From Actibacterium pelagium (GTDB lineage Bacteria; Pseudomonadota; Alphaproteobacteria; Rhodobacterales; Rhodobacteraceae): a stretch of 64,000 nucleotides of DNA. Numbering within the stretch: the stretch's first letter is position 1; each line of letters opens with the position of its first letter. The translations under genes and the position numbers were made by a program. The notes beneath the pieces were generated by a model. The model had not been told where the DNA came from and searched no databases. It worked only from the letters and a program-made list of their open reading frames with translations. Where the stretch lies: positions 126,501-190,500 of the forward strand of contig NZ_NSBU01000007.1 of assembly GCF_002285415.1 (NCBI RefSeq), written 5' to 3'. Positions 36,505 to 47,016 of this stretch are shown piece after piece.

Positions 36505-38723
36505 TGCCCGATCTGCTGATTGAACTGTTTTCCGAGGAAATCCCCGCCCGTATGCAGGCGAAGGCTGCCGAGGATCTGAAGAAACGCGTGACCGACGGTC
36601 TGGTCGACGCGGGTCTGACCTATGCCCATGCCGGGGCCTATTCGACCCCGCGCCGTCTGGCGTTGCAGGTCGAAGGTCTGCTGGCCGAAAGCCCGAACAC
36701 CCGTGAAGAACGCAAAGGCCCCAAGGTTGGCGCGCCTGAAAAGGCGATTGAGGGCTTCCTGCGGTCGACCGGCTTGACCATGGACGATCTGGAAATCCGT
36801 GATGACAAGAAGGGCCAGGTCTATTTCGCCGTGATCGAAAAAACCGGTCGCCCCGCGGCCGAGATCGTGGCCCATGTCCTGTCGGACGTGATCCGCAACT
36901 TCCCGTGGCCGAAATCCATGCGTTGGGGCTCTGGTTCCTTGCGTTGGGTGCGCCCGCTGCACTCGATCCTGTGCATCCTGTCGGATGAAGAGGGCTCGCA
37001 GGTCGTTCCGATGGAAATCGACGGGATTGCTGCCGGCAACACGACCGAGGGGCACCGTTTCATGTCCACGGGCAGCATCGCTGTCACCGGGTTTGACGAC
37101 TATGCCGCCAAGCTGAAGCGCGCCAATGTCATCTTGGATGCCGAGGAACGCGCCGAGGCGATCTGGCACGACGCCACCAACATGGCTTTTGCGGCCGGTT
37201 TGGAAGTGGTCGACGACAAAGGGCTGCTGGCCGAAGTTGCCGGTTTGGTCGAATGGCCCGTCGTCCTGATGGGAGAGATCGCAGAGGACTTTCTTGGTCT
37301 ACCGCCCGAGGTTCTGCAGACCTCAATGAAAGAACACCAAAAGTTCTTCTCGGTCCGCGACCCGAAGTCGGGCAAGATCGTGCGCTTCATCACCGTGGCG
37401 AACCGCGAAACCGCCGATAATGGCGCCACCATTCTGGCGGGGAACCAGAAAGTTCTGTTCGCCCGCCTGTCGGACGCCAAGTTCTTCTGGGAAAACGATC
37501 TGCGTGTTGCCAAGTCTGACCTGTCGCGGTGGACTGACAAGCTGTCGAACGTGACTTTCCACAACAAACTGGGCAGCCAGAAAGCACGGATCGAACGGAT
37601 TGCGGCGCTGGCGGTCAAGCTGGCTTCGGTCGTGGGTGCGGATGCTGATCTGGTCGCAAAAGCCGCCGAAGTGGCCAAAGCAGACCTGTCGTCCGAAATG
37701 ATCTATGAATTCCCGGAACTGCAGGGCCTGATGGGCCGCTACTATGCTGAGGCTGCGGGCCTGCCGCGCGAAGTTGCGGCAGCGTGCGAAGAGCATTACT
37801 CGCCGCTTGGCCCGTCTGACGATGTACCGACCGCCCCAGTCTCTGTTGCGGTGGCGCTGGCGGACAAGCTGGACACGCTGACGGGGTTCTGGGCGATTGA
37901 TGAAAAGCCGACCGGCTCGAAAGACCCGTTCGCGCTGCGTCGTGCAGCCTTGGGTGTGATCCGTCTGGTCCTGACCAATGATCTGCGCCTGAATCTGGAC
38001 CACTTCTTTGACGCGCAGCTTCTGCGCCACGAGATCGAAGTGACCGATTCAGAAGAAACAGAGTTGCTGAACGAAATGCTGACAGAAGTGGCCCAGCACG
38101 GTGTCTTTGGGTCGGCTGTTCGCGCCATCATCGAACGACTGGACGGCGATGCCCCGGAATGGATCGCGAAGCTGAAAGATCACGAACCGGATGTCGCCGA
38201 AAACCTGCTGAGCTTCTTCCACGACCGTCTGAAGGTCTATCTGCGGGATCAAGGCGTGCGCCATGATGTGATCGACGCCTGCCTCGCGATGCCGGGCAGT
38301 GACGATCTGACTTTGCTGGTGAAGCGCGCGACCGCCTTGTCGGACTTCCTGAAGACAGACGATGGCGAGAACCTGTTGCAGGGCTTCAAACGCGCGAACA
38401 ACATCCTAAGCCAGGCCGAAGAAAAAGACGGTGTGTCCTATGAATTCGGCGCGGATCCGAAATTTGCCGAAGACGCCACAGAGAAGGCCCTTTTCGAGGC
38501 TCTTGAAACCGCCAAGGGTGCGATCTCTTCGGCCATCGAGGCCGAAGATTTCGCCGCCGCCATGGGCGGCATGGCCGCGTTGCGGGGGCCGATCGATGCG
38601 TTTTTCGAGTCTGTGCAGGTGAACACCGACAACGAGATTGTGCGTCGCAATCGTCTGAATATGCTGCATACGATCCGCGAAACCTGTTCTCAGGTGGCAG
38701 ATTTGTCGCGCGTTGAAGGTTAA
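36504..38723 (+). CDS. glyS: Glycine--tRNA ligase beta subunit
   Basis: The beta chain (739 residues) binds tRNA-Gly for the GlyQ catalytic subunit. Family landmarks are LLIELFSEEIPARMQ at the N-terminus, MRWGSGSLRWVRPLHSI, and a DALR-type anticodon-binding domain at the C-terminus. The start overlaps the preceding stop (TGATG). ppdK begins 123 bp downstream after a structured gap. Confidence 0.97.
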   Translation: MPDLLIELFSEEIPARMQAKAAEDLKKRVTDGLVDAGLTYAHAGAYSTPRRLALQVEGLLAESPNTREERKGPKVGAPEKAIEGFLRSTGLTMDDLEIRDDKKGQVYFAVIEKTGRPAAEIVAHVLSDVIRNFPWPKSMRWGSGSLRWVRPLHSILCILSDEEGSQVVPMEIDGIAAGNTTEGHRFMSTGSIAVTGFDDYAAKLKRANVILDAEERAEAIWHDATNMAFAAGLEVVDDKGLLAEVAGLVEWPVVLMGEIAEDFLGLPPEVLQTSMKEHQKFFSVRDPKSGKIVRFITVANRETADNGATILAGNQKVLFARLSDAKFFWENDLRVAKSDLSRWTDKLSNVTFHNKLGSQKARIERIAALAVKLASVVGADADLVAKAAEVAKADLSSEMIYEFPELQGLMGRYYAEAAGLPREVAAACEEHYSPLGPSDDVPTAPVSVAVALADKLDTLTGFWAIDEKPTGSKDPFALRRAALGVIRLVLTNDLRLNLDHFFDAQLLRHEIEVTDSEETELLNEMLTEVAQHGVFGSAVRAIIERLDGDAPEWIAKLKDHEPDVAENLLSFFHDRLKVYLRDQGVRHDVIDACLAMPGSDDLTLLVKRATALSDFLKTDDGENLLQGFKRANNILSQAEEKDGVSYEFGADPKFAEDATEKALFEALETAKGAISSAIEAEDFAAAMGGMAALRGPIDAFFESVQVNTDNEIVRRNRLNMLHTIRETCSQVADLSRVEG

Positions 38724-38762
38724 AATCACCCTGTTTTGGCGCAGGTTCCCGAATTGCCCGCA

Positions 38763-38840
38763 GGGCAGGGGGACCTGCCCGAAGTGACGCCTTGTGCAAC
38801 TGCAGAAACTGGTTATCTTTGACCCCCGGAATAATGGGGG
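38763..38840 (+). promoter_or_regulatory. Structured leader before ppdK
   Basis: Two hairpins stand in the glyS-ppdK gap: GGGCAGG (38763-38769) with CCTGCCC (38774-38780), and CCCCC (38823-38827) with GGGGG (38836-38840). The second contains the likely Shine-Dalgarno (GGGGG, 6 nt before the ATG). No U-run follows either. Control of ppdK translation is possible but only inferred. Confidence 0.35.
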
Positions 38841-38846
38841 CAATCT

Positions 38847-41381
38847 ATGCTTCGCGAAATGGCCGAGTTTCATGAGATAACGCAAACTGCACCGATCACG
38901 GTGGCAGAGCACGGGGGGCGCGCAAAGTGCCTGCAGCGCCTTGTGCGGTTGGATTTGCCGGTTCCGCAGACCGTTGCGATCTCTTTTGACACGGTGCATC
39001 AGATTGCGGCCGGACACCGTTTGGATACCGATGCCCTTTTGGCGGTATTTGGCGAGGCGCCCTTGGTGTCTGTGCGGCCAAGCTCGGAAGACCCGGATTG
39101 GGGTGGACCCGGTGCGATCCTGAATATCGGGATGAATGACGACCGCCACGCCGAACTGGTCAAGACGCAGGGGCAGGATGTTGCGGATCGACTGTATCGC
39201 CGCTTTGTCCAAACCTTTGCCATCCACGTCGCCCGGCTGGACCCGGATATGTTCGACGGCCAAAAGCCATTGGCCGAGGTTCTTGACGCCTACGAAGATG
39301 AAACGGACGAGGCTTTTCCGCAGGACCCGGGTTATCAGCTGCACATGGTGCTGCGTTCCATGGCGCGCGCTTGGGAAGGCACGACCGCCCGCCTGCTGCG
39401 GCAGGCCAAAGGCGCGCCAGCAGATGCCGGGCTTGGCCTGATCGTGCAGCGCATGGCCTTTGGTATCGGGGCAGAGGAAAGCGGATCGGGCGTGATCCAG
39501 TTTGTGGACCCCACCACCGGGCTGCCGCAGATCACCGGCCGATATATGAGCCAGAGCCAAGGCCGCGATGCGCTGGCCGGGGACGGGGGCGTGTTGTACC
39601 TGACCCGCGATCCGCGAGGGCCCTCGCTGGAAGAGCAATGCGATACGGCATTCAAGGAACTGATCGAGGCCGGAAAAGTCTGCCGCACCAAGCTGCGGGA
39701 AGAGATGCAGATCGAATTCACGATCGAAGCCGGTCACCTGCACATTCTGGACGCGGTCCGCGTTCAACGCTCGTCCCGGGCCAGTGTCCGGATCGCAGTG
39801 GAACTGGCGCGTGAGGGCGTGATCTCGAAAGAAGAAGCGCTGCTTCGGATCGAACCGCGCGCTTTGTCCGAGTTGATGCACAGTCAGGTTGATCCGCGCG
39901 GCAAGCGCGATCGCTTTGCCCGGGGCATCGCGGCCAGCCCGGGTGCTGCCAGCGGCAAGCTTGTGTTCAGTTCGGCCGCCGCACAGGCCAGTGCTGCCCG
40001 CGATGAGGCCTGCGTTCTGGTACGTCAGGAAACCCAGCCCGAAGACATTCGTGGCATGCATGCCGCCAACGCCGTTCTGACGGTTCGTGGCGGGGTTACC
40101 AGCCACGCCGCCGTTATCGCACGTGGTCTTGGCCTGCCGTGCGTGGTGGGGGCCTCGGACATCACCCTACGCTCGCGCGATGGCGTTCTGGTCACTGCGG
40201 ATGGGCGAACCCTGAACGAAGGTGATCTGGTGACCATCGACGGCGGTACCGGCGAAGCGCTGATGGGCGAGGTCGAGATGCTTCCGCCCGCCGTGGATGA
40301 CTGCTTTTCGGCTTTGCTAAGCTGGGCCGAAGAACTGGGCGGCATGAAAGTGCGCGCCAATGCCGATACGCCGGATGACGCGCGTACAGCCCGCCGGTTT
40401 GGTGCCGACGGGATCGGCCTTTGCCGGACCGAGCATATGTTCTTCGAGGGCGACCGCCTGACCGTGATGCGTGAAACCATCTTTGCCGATGAAGAAACCG
40501 ACCGCCGGGCCGCGCTGGATCAGCTGCTGCCGATGCAGCGCGAGGACTTCGTGCGCCTGTTCCAGATCATGGAAGGCCTGCCGGTCTGTATTCGCCTGTT
40601 TGACCCGCCGCTTCACGAATTCATGCCCCGCGACCGCAGCGGCATCCGTGCCATGGCCGAGGCGTTGGACCTGCCGATCTCGCAGGTGACCCGCCGGATC
40701 GAGGCGCTATCCGAATTCAACCCTATGCTGGGGATGCGCGGCGTGCGCCTTGGCGTGCTGTTCCCTGAAATCTACGAGATGCAGGCCCGCGCGATTTTTG
40801 AAGCCACGATCGAGGCTGGCGAGCGCGGTCGTCTGGTCGAGCCGGAAATCATGATCCCCCTGGTCTCGGCAATGCGCGAGGTCGAGCTGGTCAAGAACAG
40901 CGTCGACGCCATCGCCGTGGCGGTTCACAACCAGACCGGGGCAGAGTTCAAATACAAGCTGGGCGTCATGGTGGAAACGCCGCGCGCTGCGCTGCGGGCA
41001 GGCGATATTGCCAGCCATGCGGCTTTCCTAAGCTTCGGGACCAACGACCTGACGCAGATGACCTATGGGCTTAGTCGGGATGACGCCGGGCGCTTTATGG
41101 GGGCCTATGTCCAGCAGGGCGTTTACCCAGAGGATCCGTTCCACACGCTGGATTTGGATGGAGTTGGCGAACTATTGCTGATTGGTGTTCAGCGCGCTCG
41201 AGAGGCGCAAAAAGACGTTGTGATTTCCATCTGCGGAGAGCACGGCGGCAACCCCGAATCAATCGCGTTTTGCCAAGACGCTGGCGTTGATTACGTGTCC
41301 TGTTCGCCATTTCGTGTGCCCATAGCGCGTCTTGCGATCGCTCATGCGGTGTTGCGCAAGGCGCATGGCGCCGCCGCCTGA
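38847..41381 (+). CDS. ppdK: Pyruvate, phosphate dikinase
   Basis: Interconverts pyruvate, ATP and phosphate with PEP, AMP and diphosphate. It has 844 residues: N-terminal ATP-binding domain (SVRPSSEDPDWGGPG), swivelling phosphohistidine domain with H420 in GGVTSHAAVIARG, and a PEP/pyruvate TIM barrel with the active-site cysteine C796 in ISICGEHGG. It is a little short of the usual 870-890 because the N-terminal part is compact. It lies downstream of glyS in the same direction. Confidence 0.95.
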   Translation: MLREMAEFHEITQTAPITVAEHGGRAKCLQRLVRLDLPVPQTVAISFDTVHQIAAGHRLDTDALLAVFGEAPLVSVRPSSEDPDWGGPGAILNIGMNDDRHAELVKTQGQDVADRLYRRFVQTFAIHVARLDPDMFDGQKPLAEVLDAYEDETDEAFPQDPGYQLHMVLRSMARAWEGTTARLLRQAKGAPADAGLGLIVQRMAFGIGAEESGSGVIQFVDPTTGLPQITGRYMSQSQGRDALAGDGGVLYLTRDPRGPSLEEQCDTAFKELIEAGKVCRTKLREEMQIEFTIEAGHLHILDAVRVQRSSRASVRIAVELAREGVISKEEALLRIEPRALSELMHSQVDPRGKRDRFARGIAASPGAASGKLVFSSAAAQASAARDEACVLVRQETQPEDIRGMHAANAVLTVRGGVTSHAAVIARGLGLPCVVGASDITLRSRDGVLVTADGRTLNEGDLVTIDGGTGEALMGEVEMLPPAVDDCFSALLSWAEELGGMKVRANADTPDDARTARRFGADGIGLCRTEHMFFEGDRLTVMRETIFADEETDRRAALDQLLPMQREDFVRLFQIMEGLPVCIRLFDPPLHEFMPRDRSGIRAMAEALDLPISQVTRRIEALSEFNPMLGMRGVRLGVLFPEIYEMQARAIFEATIEAGERGRLVEPEIMIPLVSAMREVELVKNSVDAIAVAVHNQTGAEFKYKLGVMVETPRAALRAGDIASHAAFLSFGTNDLTQMTYGLSRDDAGRFMGAYVQQGVYPEDPFHTLDLDGVGELLLIGVQRAREAQKDVVISICGEHGGNPESIAFCQDAGVDYVSCSPFRVPIARLAIAHAVLRKAHGAAA

Positions 41382-41577
41382 AAATCCGCTTCCGGAAAAT
41401 AGGGCTTTGAAAAATATAGGAAAAATTTACCTTCCGGGTCCGAAAAGTCCTAAATCTTTAGCAAGCGTCCCGTTTTTTGCATAGCTGCGTTGCATCAGAC
41501 GACCTACCCGAACCCGTCATAGGGGGCTATGTCGCCTGACGGTTTGCTGAGAATTAAGGCAATTTGGGGGCTAACCA

Positions 41578-42261
41578 ATGATGAAACGCACTCTTAAAGG
41601 GGCAGCGATCGCTGCGCTTGCGCTTACTTTGGGGTCGACGACGTCGGCGGATGTGACTGTATCGCAGTCCAACGATCCGGCTGTGTCTGTTTCCTCTCAC
41701 ATGACAGCTCTGCTTGGAGCCGAACGGATGGGGCTTGATAAGGTCAACACCCGTCGCCTGAACAAGCTGGTTTCGCTGCCCAAAGTCGAATTCGACGAAA
41801 ACCGTGTCACCTATACCCGTGATTGGATTGACGCCCGTCCCAAGGTCAAAGGCGGCGAACAGTGGGCCTGCCTTGCAGAGGCGCTGTATTTCGAAGCCCG
41901 CGGTGAAAGCGTCAAAGGCCAGTTCGCCGTGGCAGAGGTTATCCTGAACCGCGTCGATTCCAACCGCTACCCTGACACTGTCTGTGGTGTGGTTAATCAA
42001 GGCACGGGTCGCAAGCACCAGTGCCAGTTCAGCTATACCTGTGACGGCATCGCCGAAAACATCGCTGAACCAGCGGCCTACGCCCGCGTTGGCAAAGTCG
42101 CCAAGCTGATGATCGACGGGGTAGAGCGTAAACTGACCGGTGGCGCGACTCACTATCACACCAAAGCAGTGAACCCGCGTTGGGCACGCGTCTTCCCGCG
42201 CACTGCTACGATTGGTGTCCACCACTTCTACCGCGAGAAGACCCGCACAGCGCAACGCTGA
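41578..42261 (+). CDS. SleB-like cell-wall hydrolase
   Basis: A 227-residue exported protein (signal about 1-24) with a Hydrolase_2/SleB domain from about residue 98: CLAEALYFEARGES, AVAEVILNRVDS and the HQCQFSYTCDG segment. The E in FEARGE is the expected catalytic acid of the lytic-transglycosylase-like fold. It probably cuts peptidoglycan glycan strands during growth, since the organism is not a spore former. Two adjacent ATG codons (41578, 41581) are equally usable. It stands alone behind a 196-bp AT-richer leader. Confidence 0.85.
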   Translation: MMKRTLKGAAIAALALTLGSTTSADVTVSQSNDPAVSVSSHMTALLGAERMGLDKVNTRRLNKLVSLPKVEFDENRVTYTRDWIDARPKVKGGEQWACLAEALYFEARGESVKGQFAVAEVILNRVDSNRYPDTVCGVVNQGTGRKHQCQFSYTCDGIAENIAEPAAYARVGKVAKLMIDGVERKLTGGATHYHTKAVNPRWARVFPRTATIGVHHFYREKTRTAQR

Positions 42262-42345
42262 TAGCGGCGGTATACTCTGTTGGCTGTTGTAGAATGGCGC
42301 AATTTCCCTATGGTGCCCCTCTACTTTGGTTGATGGACGCAAACT

Positions 42346-43284
42346 ATGACTGACGAAATCCGCCTGGCCTTTGCCCATCCCGACGCCCGTGCTCAGGCGT
42401 CGACGGACAGCGTGACGCCCCCCGATCGGATTTCCCTGCGTGATTACGAGGTCGAAGTCGAAATCGGCGCCTTTCAGTCGGAACGCGGCGCCACCCAACG
42501 TGTGCGGTTCAACATCGTGGTCGAAGTTCGCCCGGCCCCCGAGCCCCTGAACGACGATGTTGACCGGATCCTGTCCTATGACACGATCACGGATGCCATT
42601 CACTCTGAACTGTCTTCCGAACGCCTGAACCTTCTGGAAACGCTGTCAGAGCGGATCGCGGATTACATCCTGACCGAACCGCTGGCATTGCGTGTGTTCG
42701 TGCGGATCGAAAAGCTTGATCGTGGCCCCGGTGCCCTTGGCGTGGAAATCGTCCGCCAGCGCGAGGCCGAAAAGCCGCGTCTGGTCGATGAAGACCCGCA
42801 TCACTGGGTTGCCCCCGCCGTAGTCTTTCTGACCAACGAAGGGATTGCCCATCCCGACCTGCCCAAATGGCTGGACCGGCTTGAGGCGCGCGAAGTCCCA
42901 GTGATCCTTGCGGTTGGACCGGCTGATCAGCCTGCGCCGCAGGCGGGGCACATGATGGCACAGCGCCGGATCGACCTGCTTGCCATCGAACAGAATGCTT
43001 GGGTTCTGGCGGGCCAGGACGACCGCTGTGTGGTGACGCAGACCCGAACCGAACTCGACTGGGCCACGAAACATGGTCAGATGGTCGTCTGGGCCCCGTC
43101 CAAGATGGTGCTGGACGCCGTTGATGGCCCCTCGGCCCAACCCCGCGATACGCAAGACTTGATGGAGTGGTTTGCAGGGCAGGTCCATGCCGAGGAATTG
43201 GTGGTCATCGGGGCAGAGGCCCCGGCGACATCTGCACTACCAGTGCGCGCGGTCTCGCTTAAGGACGCCGCGCAAACGCTCTGA
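42346..43284 (+). CDS. folB: Dihydroneopterin aldolase with a C-terminal extension
   Basis: FolB converts dihydroneopterin to 6-hydroxymethyldihydropterin and glycolaldehyde. The FolB T-fold (about residues 28-145) is recognisable from ISLRDYEVEVEIGAFQSERG and NLLETLSERIADYIL. The protein is 312 residues, about 160 longer than ordinary FolB. The extra C-terminal part has no motif I recognise; it looks like a compact alpha/beta domain. folP follows after 39 bp and glmM after that, so this is the first gene of a folate/cell-wall operon. Confidence 0.85.
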   Translation: MTDEIRLAFAHPDARAQASTDSVTPPDRISLRDYEVEVEIGAFQSERGATQRVRFNIVVEVRPAPEPLNDDVDRILSYDTITDAIHSELSSERLNLLETLSERIADYILTEPLALRVFVRIEKLDRGPGALGVEIVRQREAEKPRLVDEDPHHWVAPAVVFLTNEGIAHPDLPKWLDRLEAREVPVILAVGPADQPAPQAGHMMAQRRIDLLAIEQNAWVLAGQDDRCVVTQTRTELDWATKHGQMVVWAPSKMVLDAVDGPSAQPRDTQDLMEWFAGQVHAEELVVIGAEAPATSALPVRAVSLKDAAQTL

Positions 43285-43323
43285 TCTCTTGGCAAATCCC
43301 GCCAGATCGCCAATAACAACCGC

Positions 43324-44328
43324 ATGAGCGTCTACTACCGCCCCCTTGTTCAATCCGACCCGTTCCGCCCGGACAACGCCTTGCCCTTGGCTGGCGGTCG
43401 TTCGTGGTTCACGCATGTCGAAATTCTGGAACGTGGCCGCCCGTCTGAACGGATAGAGGCCGTAGAGCTGCCCGACGATGCCCACGCCGCCCTGACCGAA
43501 CCGCGAGAGCCTATCGCCGGGCTGTCCATGGATCGGGCCCGGATCATGGCGGTGATGAATGTCACGCCCGACAGTTTCTCGGACGGTGGTATGCTGTCGG
43601 CCCCCGGTGCCGCCAAGGACCGTGCCAACCAGCTGATAGAGGCGGGCGCCGATATTCTGGACATCGGTGGGGAATCCACCCGTCCCGGTGCTGACACCGT
43701 TCCTGTCCCGCTTGAAATTACCCGCGTTGTCCCGCTGATCACCACCTTGCGCCTGACGGGCGTGACGGTGCCGATCTCGGTCGATACCCGCAAAAGCCTT
43801 GTCGCTCAGCCCGCGCTGGCGGCGGGGGCCAATATCATCAATGACGTGGCCGGGCTGACCTATGACCCGCTGCTTGCAGGGGTGGTCGCGCTGAACAACG
43901 CGCCCGTCTGCCTGATGCATGCGCAGGGCGACCCCAAGACGATGCAGGACGCGCCCAGCTATGACAATGTGCTGCTGGACGTCTATGACTTCCTTGCGGA
44001 CCGGATCCAAGCTGCGGAAACCGCCGGGATCCCACGATCCCGCATCATGATCGACCCCGGCATCGGTTTCGGCAAAACGCTAAAGCATAATCTGACGCTG
44101 CTACAGGGTATCAGCCTGTTCCACGGGCTTGGCTGCCCGATCCTTCTGGGCGTGTCGCGCAAACGTATGATCGGCGAGATCGGAAAAGAGCCAGACGCGC
44201 TGAAACGCGCTCCCGGCTCGATCGCCATCGCGCTCGAGGCCGCGCGGCAGGGCGTTCAAATCCTTCGAGTACACGACGTAAAAGAGACCCGGCAGGCGCT
44301 AAGCCTGTCCGAGGCGGTATGGGGCTAA
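43324..44328 (+). CDS. folP: Dihydropteroate synthase
   Basis: Condenses hydroxymethyldihydropterin diphosphate with p-aminobenzoate, the sulfonamide target. It has 334 residues: a TIM barrel starting near [16 protein letters not shown] (about residue 75), [12 protein letters not shown], and [10 protein letters not shown]. The first 70 or so residues are an extra N-terminal segment compared with E. coli FolP (282). It lies between folB and glmM (4 bp to glmM) and depends on p-aminobenzoate made by the pabB-pabC pair at 17-19 kb. Confidence 0.93.
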   Translation: MSVYYRPLVQSDPFRPDNALPLAGGRSWFTHVEILERGRPSERIEAVELPDDAHAALTEPREPIAGLSMDRARIMAVMNVTPDSFSDGGMLSAPGAAKDRANQLIEAGADILDIGGESTRPGADTVPVPLEITRVVPLITTLRLTGVTVPISVDTRKSLVAQPALAAGANIINDVAGLTYDPLLAGVVALNNAPVCLMHAQGDPKTMQDAPSYDNVLLDVYDFLADRIQAAETAGIPRSRIMIDPGIGFGKTLKHNLTLLQGISLFHGLGCPILLGVSRKRMIGEIGKEPDALKRAPGSIAIALEAARQGVQILRVHDVKETRQALSLSEAVWG

Positions 44329-44332
44329 TCAC

Positions 44333-45679
44333 ATGACACAGAAACTATTCGGCACCGACGGCGTGCGCGGTCGCGCCAATACCGCCCCGATGACCGCTGA
44401 AATGGCCCTGCGCATTGGTGCGGCGGCGGGTCGCTACTTTCGCCGGGACGGCTCTACCGCGCACCGCGTGGTCATTGGCAAGGACACACGCCTGTCGGGC
44501 TATATGTTCGAGAACGCGCTGACCGCCGGATTTACCTCTACGGGCATGAACGTGCTGCTGCTTGGCCCCGTGCCAACACCGGCCGTAGGCATGCTGACGA
44601 CTTCTATGCGCGCCGATGTCGGTGTGATGATTTCAGCCAGCCACAACCCGCACCACGACAATGGGATCAAGTTCTTCGGCCCCGACGGGTTCAAACTGTC
44701 CGATGAGGCCCAGACCGAGATCGAGCGCCTGATCTTCGAGGGTGTCGAGCCCGCGAATGCCGTTAACATCGGTCGCGCCACGCGGATCGACGATGGTCGC
44801 TTCCGCTATAACGAGCGGGTCAAGGCCACGCTACCGGCTGGCATGAAGCTGGACGGGCTGAAGGTGGTCATCGACTGCGCCAATGGCGCGGCCTATCGCA
44901 CAGCGCCCGAGGTCCTGTGGGAACTGGGGGCAGAGGTTATCCCTGTCGGCATCTCTCCGAACGGGCTTAACATCAATGACAAATGCGGTTCGACCCAACC
45001 GCAGATCGCCTCGGAAACCGTTATCGCGCATGGGGCCGATGTTGGCATCTGCCTCGACGGCGACGCCGACCGCCTGATCATCATTGATGAAAAGGGCCAA
45101 GTCGCGGACGGGGACCAGATCATGGCGCTATTCGCCACCCGTTGGGCCGAGCAGGGCTTGCTGAAGAACGATACTTTGGTCGCGACGGTCATGTCCAACC
45201 TTGGGTTGGAGCGGTTTCTGCACGCAAAAGGCCTGAAGCTAGAGCGCACCCCCGTAGGCGACCGTTACGTCGTCGAGGCGATGCGCAAGGGCGGCTTCAA
45301 TCTGGGCGGTGAACAGTCCGGCCATCTTGTCATGACCGACTACGCCACCACCGGCGACGGGTTGCTGGCCGGGTTGCAGTTCCTTGCGGCCCTGGTCGAC
45401 ACGGGCAAACCAGCCAGCGAACTGGCCAACAGCTTTGAAACCGTGCCCCAGCTTCTGAAGAACGTGCGCTATCAGGCGGGGCAGGCCCCCTTGGACAACG
45501 CAGAGGTTCAGGCCACCATCGCACAGGCAGAGACGCAACTGTCCGGCAAGGGTCGCCTGCTGATACGCAAATCCGGAACAGAACCCCTGATCCGGGTCAT
45601 GGCGGAATGCGAAGACGATGTGCTGCTGAACGACGTGGTGGATGGGATCGTCGCCAAGGTCGAATCTGTGGTCTCTTGA
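44333..45679 (+). CDS. glmM: Phosphoglucosamine mutase
   Basis: Converts glucosamine-6-phosphate to glucosamine-1-phosphate for UDP-GlcNAc, peptidoglycan and LPS. It has 448 residues with an [11 protein letters not shown] start, phosphoserine S103 in [12 protein letters not shown], the metal loop DGDADR and the C-terminal [12 protein letters not shown] phosphate-binding motif. It is the third gene of folB-folP-glmM, an arrangement also found in other bacteria. Confidence 0.96.
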   Translation: MTQKLFGTDGVRGRANTAPMTAEMALRIGAAAGRYFRRDGSTAHRVVIGKDTRLSGYMFENALTAGFTSTGMNVLLLGPVPTPAVGMLTTSMRADVGVMISASHNPHHDNGIKFFGPDGFKLSDEAQTEIERLIFEGVEPANAVNIGRATRIDDGRFRYNERVKATLPAGMKLDGLKVVIDCANGAAYRTAPEVLWELGAEVIPVGISPNGLNINDKCGSTQPQIASETVIAHGADVGICLDGDADRLIIIDEKGQVADGDQIMALFATRWAEQGLLKNDTLVATVMSNLGLERFLHAKGLKLERTPVGDRYVVEAMRKGGFNLGGEQSGHLVMTDYATTGDGLLAGLQFLAALVDTGKPASELANSFETVPQLLKNVRYQAGQAPLDNAEVQATIAQAETQLSGKGRLLIRKSGTEPLIRVMAECEDDVLLNDVVDGIVAKVESVVS

Positions 45680-45851
45680 CCGTAAACCGTCAGTTCTATG
45701 CTTAATTTGATACGTTGATTGCAAATCGGTCTAATTGTTTCTGTTTTGCGGCGTAATCTGACACTTTTCCGCCGTAAATTGGACGCATTTCATCCTGTCG
45801 GGTACCCTTCCTCCTTTGGGCGGTCCTAGGTCTGCCAGAAAGGGGTGAGCC

Positions 45852-46037
45852 ATGTGTATTAGCATTGAAGCCTTGGTTTTGTTTTTAAGTTTTCTGCCAC
45901 AAGACCGCATTTTGATCGCGGAAGATCGCGTCATCGTAAACGCCGATATCGGTCGCGTTGTTTATGAGCCCACAGGCGACCTGTGGTGCGCCGAACGCCC
46001 GCGTTCCGAAGAAATGCTGGAGGTGGTGTTCGAATAA
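45852..46037 (+). CDS. Small protein of unknown function
   Basis: A 61-residue protein preceded by AAAGGGG 7 nt upstream. It has a hydrophobic N-terminus (IEALVLFLSFLP) and an acidic C-terminus. Its coding character is weak and I know no family, so it could be spurious; the good ribosome-binding site and its place at the end of the glmM gap are the reasons to keep it. The 172 bp before it are otherwise empty. Confidence 0.4.
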   Translation: MCISIEALVLFLSFLPQDRILIAEDRVIVNADIGRVVYEPTGDLWCAERPRSEEMLEVVFE

Positions 46038-46049
46038 TCCGCTTCGGAA

Positions 46050-46961
46050 TTAAGCCCCGAAGAACAGGCGTTTCAACGCGCCCCACTGGCTAAGTGCGAC
46101 CCCCGCCAGAATCAGGACCAGCGCGTAAAGCAGGCTGGGCGGAAGGGGCTCGCTTAGGATAAGCGCGCCAAACAGCACGGACCACAAAGGGACCTGATAA
46201 TTGGTCAGGCTCATGAAAACGGGCCCTGCGGATCTGATCACCAGCACCCGAAGGATATTCGCGCCCGCCGTCGGGACAAGGCCCAGAAAAATAAGCGCGA
46301 TCAACGACTTGGACGGTGGTATCGTGGGCGGCCCTTCGACGATGAACGCCGCGGGCAGGACGATGACAGCGCCAATCAGGAAGAACACAGTTGCCAGCCC
46401 AATAGAGTCCACAGGCGGCAACCGGCGCATCATGACAGAGCTGATCGCATAGCCCGTTGCCGCGCACAGACAGGCGATCCGGCCCGGGGTCTCTAACGAC
46501 GCACCAGAGCTTTCGAAGGCCTGCGCGCCAATCAGGATCACAACGCCAACAAACCCCGTCAGAAAGCCAAGAGCGCGGCGCAGTGTCATCCGCTCACCGG
46601 GAACAAAGAAATGCGCCAGCGGTAGGACAAGCAAAGCCACCGCCGCCATCGACACGCCTGCAAAGCCCGAGGTGACGAATTGCTGCCCCCAGCTTAGCAA
46701 CATGAAGGGTATGGCAGAGCTCAGCGCACCGATCACCACGACCGAAGGCCAGTCCCGCACCTCTGTCTTGAACAGCTTGAACCCCTGAGCGCCCCAGATC
46801 GCGGTCATCAAAAGCGCCGCGAAACTGATCCGCCCGGCGGCCAGCCAAAACGGTGTCATGCCTTCAAGGGCAATTTCGATCACCATAAAGGTGGCCCCCC
46901 AGGTGATGCCAAGGGTGGCGACCATCAGCCAGCTTTTTCCGGTGATTTGGGGTTGAGTCAT
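46050..46961 (-). CDS. EamA/DMT-family transporter
   Basis: A 303-residue inner-membrane protein with about ten helices in two EamA repeats; the first starts with ITWGATFMVIEIALEG. Drug/metabolite transporters of this type usually export amino acids or metabolites; the substrate is unknown. The ATG at 46961 has GGAGG upstream; a start at 47009 lacks one. The hemerythrin gene ends 55 bp upstream on the same strand. Confidence 0.88.
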   Translation of the reverse strand: MTQPQITGKSWLMVATLGITWGATFMVIEIALEGMTPFWLAAGRISFAALLMTAIWGAQGFKLFKTEVRDWPSVVVIGALSSAIPFMLLSWGQQFVTSGFAGVSMAAVALLVLPLAHFFVPGERMTLRRALGFLTGFVGVVILIGAQAFESSGASLETPGRIACLCAATGYAISSVMMRRLPPVDSIGLATVFFLIGAVIVLPAAFIVEGPPTIPPSKSLIALIFLGLVPTAGANILRVLVIRSAGPVFMSLTNYQVPLWSVLFGALILSEPLPPSLLYALVLILAGVALSQWGALKRLFFGA

Positions 46962-47016
46962 TGGGGCCTCCAGCCCCCGCAAAAGACCCCGGCTTAACAC
47001 CGGGGTCAATCACGAT

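Noticed and set aside
38406-40106. Long minus-strand frame opposite glyS/ppdK
   Set aside because: Spans two real genes on the other strand and has typical shadow composition.
41554-42603. Minus-strand frame opposite the SleB-like gene and folB
   Set aside because: Crosses the intergenic region and both genes; composition is that of a shadow.
45731-45934. Minus-strand frame in the glmM gap
   Set aside because: Overlaps the better-supported small gene at 45852 and lacks a ribosome-binding site.
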